Notes under the pieces: model-generated
What the model saw: the letters and a program-made list of their open reading frames with translations, nothing else
Database searches by the model: none
What the model was told of the DNA's origin: nothing
Source of the DNA: an uncultured Alphaproteobacteria bacterium
GTDB lineage: Bacteria > Pseudomonadota > Alphaproteobacteria > Rhizobiales > Hyphomicrobiaceae
NCBI GenBank assembly: GCA_937950105.1
Contig: CALFEM010000434.1
Coordinates: 1-6,411 of the forward strand
Reading direction: 5' to 3'
Length of the DNA stretch: 6,411 bases
Shown here: positions 1-5,288 of the stretch, one piece after another
Numbering within the stretch: position 1 is the stretch's first letter
How the letters are laid out: every line of letters begins with the position of its first letter
Made by a program: the position numbers and the translations under genes

Positions 1-1
1 G

Positions 2-130
2 TTCGACAGCATTTCGGAGATCCTGGACGCCTCGCCGATCACGCGCGGCGGCACCGCGTTCCTGTTCTTCGGCGACGTCAACGACGAGGCGACACCCGTC
101 GAAGCCTTGCCGCTCGGCGTGACGCATTGA
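2..130 (+). CDS. 3' end of an unrecognised protein (partial)
   Basis: An open frame enters from the left edge and ends at TGA 128-130, giving the last 42 residues of a protein (starting FDSISEILDA, ending LPLGVTH). Nearly every codon ends in G or C, as in the other genes here, so I read it as real coding sequence. The tail is too short to show a domain and I do not recognise the family. It is convergent with the Uma2-family gene, with only 27 bases between the two stop codons, and that gap holds a perfect palindrome. The start and most of the gene lie outside the window. Confidence 0.6.
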   Translation, partial: FDSISEILDASPITRGGTAFLFFGDVNDEATPVEALPLGVTH

Positions 131-131
131 G

Positions 132-151
132 CCAGCGCGGCGCCGCGCTGG
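132..151. repeat. Perfect 20-bp palindrome between convergent stop codons
   Basis: The arms CCAGCGCGGC and GCCGCGCTGG are exact reverse complements with no spacer. The palindrome sits between the stop of the left-edge gene (128-130) and the stop of the Uma2 gene (158-160). A GC-rich inverted repeat between two convergent genes fits a shared transcription end or mRNA 3' stabiliser. There is no T-tract on either side, so it is not a canonical intrinsic terminator. Confidence 0.8.
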
Positions 152-157
152 ACGGCC

Positions 158-706
158 TCAAGCGAACATCTCGGAGAGCGGCACGTCGAGGCCTGGCGGA
201 TCGAGGCGCAGGACGCCCTCGGTGACGATGTGGGTGGCAATTGCGCCGCCTTCGTCGCGGACATGGTGCACGACACTCTTCTCGGTCGCATCGACGATCA
301 GATAATGGCGGACGCTCGGCAGCGAGAAGTAGCCCTTGAGCTTGGCGCCGGTATCGCGGCTCGACGTGCTCGGCGAGATCACTTCGACGACGATCACCGG
401 CGCGCGCACCTCAAGATCGTCGCCCGGCAGCTTGTCGCCGCAGTAGACCAGAGCGTCCGGCTCGAACGCGGTGCGATCGGTGATGCGCACGGTCATGCCG
501 TCGGGCAGCGCGTGGCAGGCGGCGCCGGCCCGGCGGCTGGCGGCGCGGAGCGCGATGAAGCATTCGGCCTTCGTCTCGGCGTGGCGGACCTTTTCGGGGG
601 CCATCTGGCATACGACTCCATCGACCAGTTCGTAGCGGCCCGGTCGGCCCTCGGCCCACACCAGGAACTCGTCGACGGTCATGCGCGGCAGCGTCTGGAT
701 GTTCAT
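158..706 (-). CDS. Uma2 family endonuclease-like protein (DUF820, PD-(D/E)XK fold)
   Basis: A protein of 182 residues, usual size for the Uma2/DUF820 family, which has a restriction-endonuclease-like fold; the cellular role of most members is unknown. Visible family features are the N-terminal MTVDEFLVWAE segment followed by RYELVDG (residues 24-30, with E26), FEPDALVY (D84), and VIVVEVISPSTSSRDTGAKL (E108, then K122 and K124). D84, E108 and the lysine match the expected acidic/Lys catalytic set, so the nuclease core looks intact. The chosen start is the ATG whose last base is 706; the frame stays open upstream but overlaps the yhhQ 3' end in another frame and has no family sequence. The Shine-Dalgarno sequence is weak. 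It lies 47 bases downstream of yhhQ on the same strand and could share its transcript. The family often occurs in many copies per genome, so this neighbourhood says little about its job. Confidence 0.85.
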   Translation of the reverse strand: MNIQTLPRMTVDEFLVWAEGRPGRYELVDGVVCQMAPEKVRHAETKAECFIALRAASRRAGAACHALPDGMTVRITDRTAFEPDALVYCGDKLPGDDLEVRAPVIVVEVISPSTSSRDTGAKLKGYFSLPSVRHYLIVDATEKSVVHHVRDEGGAIATHIVTEGVLRLDPPGLDVPLSEMFA

Positions 707-753
707 GGCCGCAATGTACCCCGAAGCGTACCAGCCGACAAACCAGCGGCGCC

Positions 754-1476
754 TCACGTCTCCAGTCTGAACGGCGAGAAGTCGGTGTCGCGGTCGTAGT
801 GGTCGATGCCCTCGGCCCGCTTCAGCCGGCCGACGATCCAATAGGTCGCCGGCGTGAACAGAACCTCGACCAGCGTCTTCAGGATGAACTGCGAGAGCAT
901 GACCTGCGGCAAGGCCTCGTTCGGGATGATGCCGGTGCCGTAGAACGCCAGCGGATAGAACAGCGCGCTGTCGACCGCCTCGCCGACGATGGTCGAACCG
1001 ATGGTGCGCATCCACAGCCAGCGCCCCGCCGTCCAGACCTTCATCTTGGCAAGCACGAACGAGTTGACGAACTCACCGCAGAAGTAGGCGAACATCGATG
1101 CCGCCACCACGCGCCAGGCGTTGCCGAAGGCGATCTCGTAGGCCGCCTGATGCTGCCAGAAGGAGGCCGGCGGTAACGCCACGACCACGGACGCCATGAT
1201 GCTGGCGAAGGCAAGCGCGGCGAACCCGGTCCAGATGACGCGGCGGGCGCGGGCGTAGCCATACACCTCGGTCAGGATGTCGCCGAAGATGTAGGAAATG
1301 GGGAAGAACAGCACGCCCGCTCCGAACACGAACGGGCCGTAGAACGGCAGATCGAGCGTCGCTATCTTGGCCGGCCCGATCAAATTCGAGCAGACCAGCA
1401 CGACGACGAACGCGACCATGACGAGGTCGAGATAGCGCGGCGTTCGCTCCGCATCCGGCCCGGCGCTACCGACCAT
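754..1476 (-). CDS. yhhQ: Queuosine precursor transporter, YhhQ/VUT family (DUF165)
   Basis: An inner-membrane protein of 240 residues with several hydrophobic segments (roughly residues 17-35, 46-65, 82-101, 122-143, 160-182 and 190-215). Family landmarks include GDILTEVYGYARARRVIW (65-82), CGEFVNSFVLAKMK (133-146) and RTIGSTIVGEAVDSALFYPL (157-176). Members related to E. coli YhhQ take up the 7-deazaguanine precursors preQ0/preQ1 used for queuosine in tRNA. That role is supported here by the divergent queE-queD-queF genes starting about 120 bases away. The start is the ATG whose last base is 1476, preceded by a purine-rich AGGGG about 8 bases upstream. The open frame extends 45 codons further, but that extension runs past the queE start and is unlike the family. 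The charged C-terminal tail (220-240) is probably cytoplasmic. The substrate is inferred from family and context. Confidence 0.9.
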   Translation of the reverse strand: MVGSAGPDAERTPRYLDLVMVAFVVVLVCSNLIGPAKIATLDLPFYGPFVFGAGVLFFPISYIFGDILTEVYGYARARRVIWTGFAALAFASIMASVVVALPPASFWQHQAAYEIAFGNAWRVVAASMFAYFCGEFVNSFVLAKMKVWTAGRWLWMRTIGSTIVGEAVDSALFYPLAFYGTGIIPNEALPQVMLSQFILKTLVEVLFTPATYWIVGRLKRAEGIDHYDRDTDFSPFRLET

Positions 1477-1597
1477 CACCCACCCCTGCCAGATCACCGT
1501 TCGCTCCGTCAGCTTACGCTGAACGTGCCACACCGGATGCGGCGCAAATGCCGCGCAGCCTTGACACCCGGTCCCGCAATCGACAGATGTCGCCGCC
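1477..1597. promoter_or_regulatory. Divergent yhhQ/queE intergenic region
   Basis: This 121-bp gap must hold the 5' signals of both yhhQ and queE. It contains a short hairpin, GCGGC/GCCGC with a 6-base loop (1539-1554), and a small CAGC/GCTG inverted repeat (1510-1521). A TTGACA hexamer at 1561-1566 resembles a -35 box towards queE, but the hexamer 17 bases downstream (CAGATG) is a poor -10. I see nothing matching the short preQ1-I aptamer pattern. Assignment as regulatory rests mainly on position. Confidence 0.4.
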
Positions 1598-2227
1598 ATG
1601 TACCAGATCAAAGAGATCTACTACACGCTGCAGGGCGAGGGCGCGAACGCGGGCCGGCCGGCGATCTTCTGCCGATTCGCCGGCTGCAACCTGTGGAGCG
1701 GCGTGGAGAAGGACCGCGAGACGGCCGTCTGCCGCTTCTGCGATACGGATTTCGTCGGCACCAACGGGCCGAACGGGGGCAAGTACGCCAAACCCGGCAT
1801 GCTGGTCGACATGATCGCGGCTGCGAGCGGCGACGACGCGGCTCCGACGCTCGTCGTGCTGACGGGCGGTGAGCCGATGCTACAGGTCGACGCAAAGCTG
1901 ATCGAGGCCCTGCACGACGAGGGCTTCGAGATCGCCATCGAGACCAACGGGACCCTGCCGGTCCCGCGTGACATCGACTGGATCACCGTCAGCCCCAAGG
2001 CCGGCTCGACGCTGGTGCAGCGTTCCGGCGACGAACTGAAGTTGGTCTATCCGCAGACGGGGCTTGCGCCGGAGCAATGTGCGGGGCTGGACTTTCGCTA
2101 TCGCTTCCTGCAACCCATGGACGGGCCGGATCGAGACGCCAACACCGCCGCCGCGATCGCCTACTGCAAGGCCAATCCCGAATGGCGCCTGTCGCTGCAG
2201 ACGCACAAGCTGGTCGGAATACCCTGA
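1598..2227 (+). CDS. queE: 7-carboxy-7-deazaguanine synthase QueE (radical SAM)
   Basis: QueE converts 6-carboxy-5,6,7,8-tetrahydropterin to 7-carboxy-7-deazaguanine, a step of preQ0/queuosine synthesis, using SAM and a [4Fe-4S] cluster. The protein has 209 residues. The N-terminal YQIKEIYYTLQGEGANAGRP (2-21) is typical of the family. The cluster cysteines are C30, C45 and C48, giving C-x14-C-x2-C, the long-spaced QueE variant rather than the usual radical-SAM C-x3-C-x2-C. The SAM-binding TGGEP is at 89-93, followed by ETNGT (115-119), SPK (132-134) and the C-terminal QTHK (201-204). All key elements are present. The start ATG at 1598 is set by the conserved N-terminus; there is no strong Shine-Dalgarno. 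It is first in an apparent queE-queD-queF run and divergent from yhhQ. Confidence 0.95.
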   Translation: MYQIKEIYYTLQGEGANAGRPAIFCRFAGCNLWSGVEKDRETAVCRFCDTDFVGTNGPNGGKYAKPGMLVDMIAAASGDDAAPTLVVLTGGEPMLQVDAKLIEALHDEGFEIAIETNGTLPVPRDIDWITVSPKAGSTLVQRSGDELKLVYPQTGLAPEQCAGLDFRYRFLQPMDGPDRDANTAAAIAYCKANPEWRLSLQTHKLVGIP

Positions 2228-2248
2228 CGAGGCGGAACCAGGTCACAG

Positions 2249-2275
2249 CCCGACTACTCCCTACTCCCTACTCCC
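2249..2275 (-). repeat. CTACTCC heptamer repeat forming a G-quadruplex pattern on the minus strand
   Basis: Three exact head-to-tail copies of CTACTCC occupy 2254-2274 in the 58-bp gap between queE and queD. With a flanking CCC at 2249-2251, the minus strand reads GGG-N4-GGG-N4-GGG-N7-GGG, which meets the standard four-tract G-quadruplex pattern. The plus strand (the mRNA) is C-rich and pyrimidine-rich here. The repeat ends 10 bases before the queD start and leaves queD without a good Shine-Dalgarno. Any effect on transcription or translation is inference. Confidence 0.8.
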
Positions 2276-2285
2276 TAGAGTCAAA

Positions 2286-2666
2286 ATGCTCATCTATCGC
2301 GAGTTCCATTTCGAGGCTGCCCACTTCCTGCCGAGCGCACCGGCCGGACACCCGAACTCGCGCATTCACGGGCATTCGTTCCGCGTGCGCGTGTCGGTCG
2401 AGGGCGAGCCCGATCCCGAGACCGGCCTCGTCATGCATTTCGACGACCTGACCGCGGCCATCACCGAAGCGCGCGAGGCGCTCGACCATCGCATGCTGAA
2501 CGACATCGAAGGTCTCGCCGCGCCGACGCTCGAACGCATCACCATGTGGCTGTGGAACCGGCTGCAGAACCGCGTGCCGGGCCTCGCCGAAATCTGGATC
2601 GCGCGCGACAGTTGTCACGAGGGCTGCATCTATCGCGGCCCGCAGCGCCGCATGGCAGCGGAGTAA
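2286..2666 (+). CDS. queD: 6-carboxytetrahydropterin synthase-like protein, QueD family (COG0720), lacking the usual catalytic Cys
   Basis: A protein of 126 residues, normal for bacterial QueD, which turns 7,8-dihydroneopterin triphosphate into 6-carboxytetrahydropterin, the QueE substrate. The zinc ligands H13 (FEAAHFLP), H28 and H30 (HGHSF) are present, as are L66-D67-H68 (catalytic Asp-His pair) and the C-terminal SCHEGCIYRG (109-118). In E. coli-type QueD a catalytic Cys sits four residues before HGH; here that position is N24 (GHPNSRIHGHSF). The Glu expected just before the C-terminal Cys motif is D108. The protein may therefore use a different mechanism or belong to a variant subfamily. 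Position between queE and queF argues for a queuosine role. The start is the ATG at 2286, which gives the conserved N-terminus; upstream there is only a weak AGAG (2277-2280). Confidence 0.88.
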   Translation: MLIYREFHFEAAHFLPSAPAGHPNSRIHGHSFRVRVSVEGEPDPETGLVMHFDDLTAAITEAREALDHRMLNDIEGLAAPTLERITMWLWNRLQNRVPGLAEIWIARDSCHEGCIYRGPQRRMAAE

Positions 2667-2679
2667 GGTGCAGTGAAGG

Positions 2680-2699
2680 CGAGGGGACTGGTCCCCTCG
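2680..2699 (+). promoter_or_regulatory. Strong hairpin in the queD-queF gap
   Basis: The arms CGAGGGGAC and GTCCCCTCG (2680-2688 and 2691-2699) are perfectly complementary around a 2-base centre, so a real hairpin would use about 7 pairs with a 6-base loop. A possible outer pairing, TGAAG (2674-2678) with CTTCA (2709-2713), would enlarge it. No T-tract follows, so it is not a canonical terminator. It lies 14 bases after the queD stop and well before the queF Shine-Dalgarno. It could be an RNA processing or stability element, or an extragenic palindromic repeat copy. Confidence 0.6.
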
Positions 2700-2735
2700 A
2701 CCCCGCACTTCAAGTCGCGTTCAGGAGCGCTTCGC

Positions 2736-3206
2736 ATGGGCCGCAAGGCACCGAACACGCCGACCACCAGCCTGCTCGGCCAGCAGGTCGCGATGCCGGA
2801 GAGCCCGGACAAGGCGGTGCTCGAGCGCGTCGCCAATCCGCACGCCGACACGCAGTATGTGGCGCGTTTCACCGCGCCCGAGTTCACCTCGCTGTGCCCG
2901 GTGACGGGGCAACCTGATTTCGCGCACCTCGTCATCGACTACGTGCCGAAGGACTGGCTGGTCGAATCGAAGTCGCTGAAGCTCTACCTCGCCTCGTTCC
3001 GCAATCACGGAGCGTTCCACGAGGACTGCACGGTCGCCATCGGCAAGCGCCTCGCCGCATTGCTCGAGCCGCACTTCCTGCGTATCGGCGGCTACTGGTA
3101 TCCGCGCGGCGGCATGCCGATCGACGTGTTCTGGCAGACGGGCCTGTGCCCGACCGGGGTCTGGCTGCCTGATCAGGGCGTCGCGCCCTATCGCGGCCGC
3201 GGCTGA
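2736..3206 (+). CDS. queF: NADPH-dependent 7-cyano-7-deazaguanine reductase QueF (short, single-domain type)
   Basis: QueF reduces the nitrile of preQ0 to the aminomethyl group of preQ1 with two NADPH. The 156 residues match the short T-fold type (as in Bacillus), not the roughly 280-residue tandem type of E. coli. Catalytic C54 lies in [14 protein letters not shown] (50-63) with D61 as the expected proton donor. The QueF signature [14 protein letters not shown] is at 77-90, followed by H95-E96, the substrate-binding Glu region. The ATG at 2736 is preferred to an in-frame ATG at 2673 because it has an AGGAG (2723-2727) eight bases upstream and gives the usual family length; the longer start would add 21 atypical residues encoded partly by the hairpin. 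Last of the queE-queD-queF run. I see no intrinsic terminator immediately after it. Confidence 0.95.
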   Translation: MGRKAPNTPTTSLLGQQVAMPESPDKAVLERVANPHADTQYVARFTAPEFTSLCPVTGQPDFAHLVIDYVPKDWLVESKSLKLYLASFRNHGAFHEDCTVAIGKRLAALLEPHFLRIGGYWYPRGGMPIDVFWQTGLCPTGVWLPDQGVAPYRGRG

Positions 3207-3383
3207 TCCGCTGCAAAACAATTCCGCATGGAACCCCGTCTGAACGCCCGATGAACGCGCGCGTTCTGCGGAACCTTTGCAGCTGAAAACAATTTCTCGT
3301 CCGGTGCACGACGAACCGCGACGGAAGCCGGCCTCCGGGTCGTTTCCATAGCATCGTCGTCAACCCAACACGGGAGACCCAAC
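3207..3383 (+). promoter_or_regulatory. Repeat-containing region upstream of the 99-residue secreted protein gene
   Basis: This 177-bp gap contains an imperfect direct repeat, GCTGCAAAACAATTCC (3210-3225) and GCTGAAAACAATTTC (3282-3296). It also has a phased direct repeat TGAACGC at 3241 and 3252 (11-bp period), and two small inverted repeats, TTCC-N4-GGAA (3222-3233) and GTTC-N4-GAAC (3263-3274). A GGGAG Shine-Dalgarno sits at 3372-3376, seven bases before the next ATG. The repeats suggest protein-binding sites, but I cannot name a regulator or place a promoter securely. Confidence 0.4.
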
Positions 3384-3683
3384 ATGAAGTTCTCGATCCT
3401 CGGCGCGACCGCTGCCGTCGCTCTCGCCATGACCGCGACCGTCGCCTCGGCAGCGCCCGGTGCCGGCCTCGGCTCCAAGCCCGGCGTCGCCTCCGGACTG
3501 ATCCAGGTGCACGGCGTTCACCGCTCGTGCGAACTCGGCCGCGCTGGCTGGCACCGCTCGCCGCGCCCCGGCCTGCGCATCGCCTGCCGTCCGCCGCGTC
3601 CGCGTGGCGCGTTCTGGATGTGGCGTTCGGAGGGCCCGCGTCACGGCTGGTATCACCGCAACGAGAAGCGCTGGTGGAAGTAA
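3384..3683 (+). CDS. Small secreted Arg/Trp/His-rich protein of unknown function
   Basis: A 99-residue protein with a clear Sec signal peptide: a Lys near the N-terminus, a hydrophobic run (about 4-20) and an A21-S22-A23 site, so cleavage before A24 is likely. The mature part of about 76 residues is strongly basic, with 12 Arg, 3 Lys and 5 His, and carries six Trp (W56, W78, W80, W89, W97, W98) and two Cys (C49, C68) that could form a disulfide. It also has Pro/Arg-rich stretches (RPPRPRG, 69-75). A good GGGAG ribosome site precedes the ATG, and a hairpin terminator follows about 90 bases after the stop. I recognise no named domain. It should be periplasmic or outside the cell; envelope binding or antimicrobial-like activity would be a guess from composition. 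Confidence 0.75.
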   Translation: MKFSILGATAAVALAMTATVASAAPGAGLGSKPGVASGLIQVHGVHRSCELGRAGWHRSPRPGLRIACRPPRPRGAFWMWRSEGPRHGWYHRNEKRWWK

Positions 3684-3773
3684 CCGCGGGCGCAGGACAG
3701 GCGTGCTGCTGCGCGCCGTAATCTGGAGAAGCAGGACTGCCCGCGCGACACCTGATCGACGCGATGTGTCCGG

Positions 3774-3805
3774 GGGCCGGTGCGCAAGCGCCGGCCCTTT
3801 CCGTT
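3774..3805 (+). terminator. Intrinsic terminator for the 99-residue secreted protein gene
   Basis: The stem GGGCCGGTGC / GCGCCGGCCC (3774-3783 and 3788-3797) has ten pairs including one G-T and closes a GCAA tetraloop. TTT and a mixed T-containing stretch (3798-3806) follow. The T-tract is short, so termination may be partial. A second, weaker hairpin, GGCGTGC/GCGCGCC with loop TGCT (3700-3717), lies nearer the stop codon without a T-tract. Confidence 0.7.
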
Positions 3806-3837
3806 GGTAGGGTCCCGGTACCGGAGATGCCCTGAAC

Positions 3838-3870
3838 AAAAAAGGGGAGCGCCAGCCCGGCACTCCCCTT
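3838..3870 (-). terminator. Intrinsic terminator for the 126-residue secreted protein gene
   Basis: Read on the minus strand, the arms AAGGGGAG and CTCCCCTT (plus-strand 3863-3870 and 3842-3849) form an 8-pair stem. An inner GCC/GGC extension adds to it, and the minus strand then continues into a run of T (plus-strand A run 3838-3843). It lies 27 bases past the stop of the minus-strand gene ending at 3898. This is the clearest intrinsic terminator in the window. Confidence 0.88.
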
Positions 3871-3897
3871 GACCAAATTTGCTATGAGGGTCGAGCC

Positions 3898-4278
3898 TTA
3901 CGACTTCGGCGCCACGAGAGCGACCTTTTCGAGCACGTTGACGGTCATGGCCTGCGCCGACGGAGCGCACGAGAACTCGAGCGTCTTGCCCTCGGCGGTG
4001 TCGATGCGTGCCGCCTTCTTCGGGATGACCGGTACCGAGACGCGGGTCGCCGCGCCCTTGACCTCGTCATTGAGGCCGGTATCGGCCATCAGCACGGTCA
4101 GATTGCAGATGCCGCCCTCCGCCAGATAGTAGCCGACCGCGCGCTTCGTGCCGACGTCGAAGCTGATGCCGGCCTTCGGCTTCATGGTGAGACGCTCGCC
4201 GGCGTTGGCCGGAGCGGCAACAGCCAGAACGGCGGTCGAGGCAAACGCGATCGTGCCCAGGATCCCCAAAGTCTTCAT
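3898..4278 (-). CDS. Secreted protein of unknown function (126 residues)
   Basis: The protein opens with a Sec signal peptide: MKTLGIL, a hydrophobic core to about residue 22, and A24-N25-A26 as the likely cleavage site before G27. The mature part of about 100 residues contains GISFDVGTKRAVGYYLAEGG (37-56), a beta-rich segment, and a central ICNLTVLMAD (57-66). Two cysteines, C58 and C104, could make one disulfide. I recognise the overall style as a conserved small secreted protein of alphaproteobacteria but cannot name a domain or function. The start ATG (last base 4278) has an AGGAGC six bases upstream. The gene has its own terminator and faces the other small secreted-protein gene. There is no sign of frameshift or truncation. 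Confidence 0.82.
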   Translation of the reverse strand: MKTLGILGTIAFASTAVLAVAAPANAGERLTMKPKAGISFDVGTKRAVGYYLAEGGICNLTVLMADTGLNDEVKGAATRVSVPVIPKKAARIDTAEGKTLEFSCAPSAQAMTVNVLEKVALVAPKS

Positions 4279-4520
4279 CGTCGTGCTCCTTCATCTTGCA
4301 ACCGGGCTCATGGCGGCCCGCTCGTCTGAACACGGCGGCTGCGCGCCGGCCGGGTTCGATGAGGCGCAATCTATGTATATGACTCCCCGAAGAAAACATG
4401 GATTGTTGCAATGCACCAATGCATGGACTGCAGCGCGAAACGGTCACAGCCCGGACGGGTAGGACCGCGCCGTCTTCGGGGGGCTGAGCACCGCCGTGGC
4501 GCGTGGCGTGGCGAGAGGGA
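4279..4520. promoter_or_regulatory. Intergenic region upstream of the 126-residue secreted protein gene
   Basis: This gap of about 240 bp lies between two minus-strand genes and holds no convincing gene. Part of it (about 4370-4430) is AT-richer than the surroundings and contains CAATGCA twice at an 8-bp period (4409-4415, 4417-4423) and CATGGA twice 25 bp apart (4397, 4422). This is a plausible promoter or operator zone for the secreted-protein gene, but I could not fix a -35/-10 pair. The part next to the phosphatase stop (4480-4520) has short GTGGC-type repeats and no clear terminator. Confidence 0.35.
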
Positions 4521-5288
4521 TCAGGTCGTGAGGGGCCTCATTTCCGCAGCGTTTCTGAGCGCTGAGAGGATGGCGGCGCCCTCTGCCGCCGTCCCGGCCG
4601 CCGCGCCGGCGAAGTCCGACAGGGTGTCGACGACCGCCAATACGCCGGTGAAATCCTGCCCGTTGGTGTAGGCGCTGCGGGTGATGATCGTCGCAAGGCC
4701 CGCCGCACGCGCCGATTGCAGGCCATTGAGCGAATCTTCCAGCGCCAGACAGCGCTCCGGCGCCAGGCCCAATCGTTCGAGCGCCAGCAGGAACACGTCC
4801 GGCGCCGGCTTCTTCTTCTGCACCTGATCCCCGGCCGCGATGACCTCGAAGCGGCCCGCGCCCTCGGAGCCGAGAGTGGCGGCGAGCAGGCTTTCCACGT
4901 TCGGCAGGCTGGTGGTCGTCGCGATGGCGAGCCGCATTCCCGCCTGTCCGGCGTGGCGGATCACGGCTTCGACGCCGGGTCTCAGCGTCAGACCGCCCGA
5001 GGCCACCATCCGGTTATAGATGTCGGTTTTGCGCCGGTGCATGGCGGCGATGGCGTCGGCCATGGTTTGCCCGTCGGCAATCTTCGGCAGCGAGGCGGGC
5101 TTCTCGGTGGCGATGAAGTGGGTGATGCGCTCCTTGCCGCCGGTGACATCGAGCAGGCGCTTGTACATCGGCTGATCCCAGTGCCAGCCGAGCCCGTCCT
5201 CCTCGAACTGGGCGTTGAAGGCGGCGCGGTGCACCTCCTCGGTCTCGGCCAGCGTGCCATCCACATCGAAGATCAGGGCGTCCAGCAT
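4521..5288 (-). CDS. cbbY: HAD superfamily phosphatase, CbbY type
   Basis: A 255-residue HAD hydrolase with the four motifs of a subfamily IA phosphatase. Motif I is [14 protein letters not shown] (7-20), with nucleophile D8, acid/base D10 and the CbbY-conserved Glu region. Motif II is [10 protein letters not shown] (123-132), motif III KKKPAPD (158-164) and motif [11 protein letters not shown] (182-190). The cap carries TGGKERI (49-55), characteristic of CbbY. Rhodobacter CbbY dephosphorylates xylulose-1,5-bisphosphate, a Rubisco-inhibiting by-product. No Rubisco or other Calvin-cycle gene is visible, so the substrate in this organism is uncertain; a general sugar-bisphosphate repair role is possible. 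The start ATG (last base 5288) follows a purine-rich GGGAGGAAGAG; the upstream in-frame extension overlaps purL and is not coding. The Ala-rich C-terminus (225-250) is less typical. Divergent from purL. Confidence 0.88.
   Translation of the reverse strand: MLDALIFDVDGTLAETEEVHRAAFNAQFEEDGLGWHWDQPMYKRLLDVTGGKERITHFIATEKPASLPKIADGQTMADAIAAMHRRKTDIYNRMVASGGLTLRPGVEAVIRHAGQAGMRLAIATTTSLPNVESLLAATLGSEGAGRFEVIAAGDQVQKKKPAPDVFLLALERLGLAPERCLALEDSLNGLQSARAAGLATIITRSAYTNGQDFTGVLAVVDTLSDFAGAAAGTAAEGAAILSALRNAAEMRPLTT

Noticed and set aside
230..799. Plus-strand open frame antisense to the Uma2 gene
   Set aside because: Composition is typical of a GC-rich shadow; the Uma2 motifs are on the opposite strand.
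1561..1589. TTGACA as a definite queE promoter
   Set aside because: The spacing-appropriate -10 hexamer is poor and the start point would nearly touch the ATG, so it is only mentioned as a weak candidate.
1477..1597. preQ1 riboswitch upstream of queE or yhhQ
   Set aside because: I could not see the short hairpin plus A-rich tail expected for preQ1-I, nor a clear alternative class, on either strand; a covariance search would be decisive.
2673..2735. Earlier in-frame ATG for queF adding 21 residues
   Set aside because: The ATG at 2736 has an AGGAG at ideal distance and gives the normal short QueF length; the extension is encoded partly by a hairpin.
3815..3824. CCGGTACCGG palindrome as a separate functional site
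   Set aside because: It is a perfect 10-bp palindrome but short, expected by chance in GC-rich DNA, and lies between two terminators without other support.
2932..3876. Reverse-strand open frame of 314 codons over queF and the small secreted-protein gene
   Set aside because: Arg/Ser/Ala-rich antisense reading with no recognisable motif; it overlaps queF, whose catalytic motifs are intact.
4411..4671. Plus-strand small frame starting MHQCMDCSAK
   Set aside because: It overlaps the cbbY 3' end antisense, has no convincing ribosome site, and reads as low-complexity Ala/Arg sequence.
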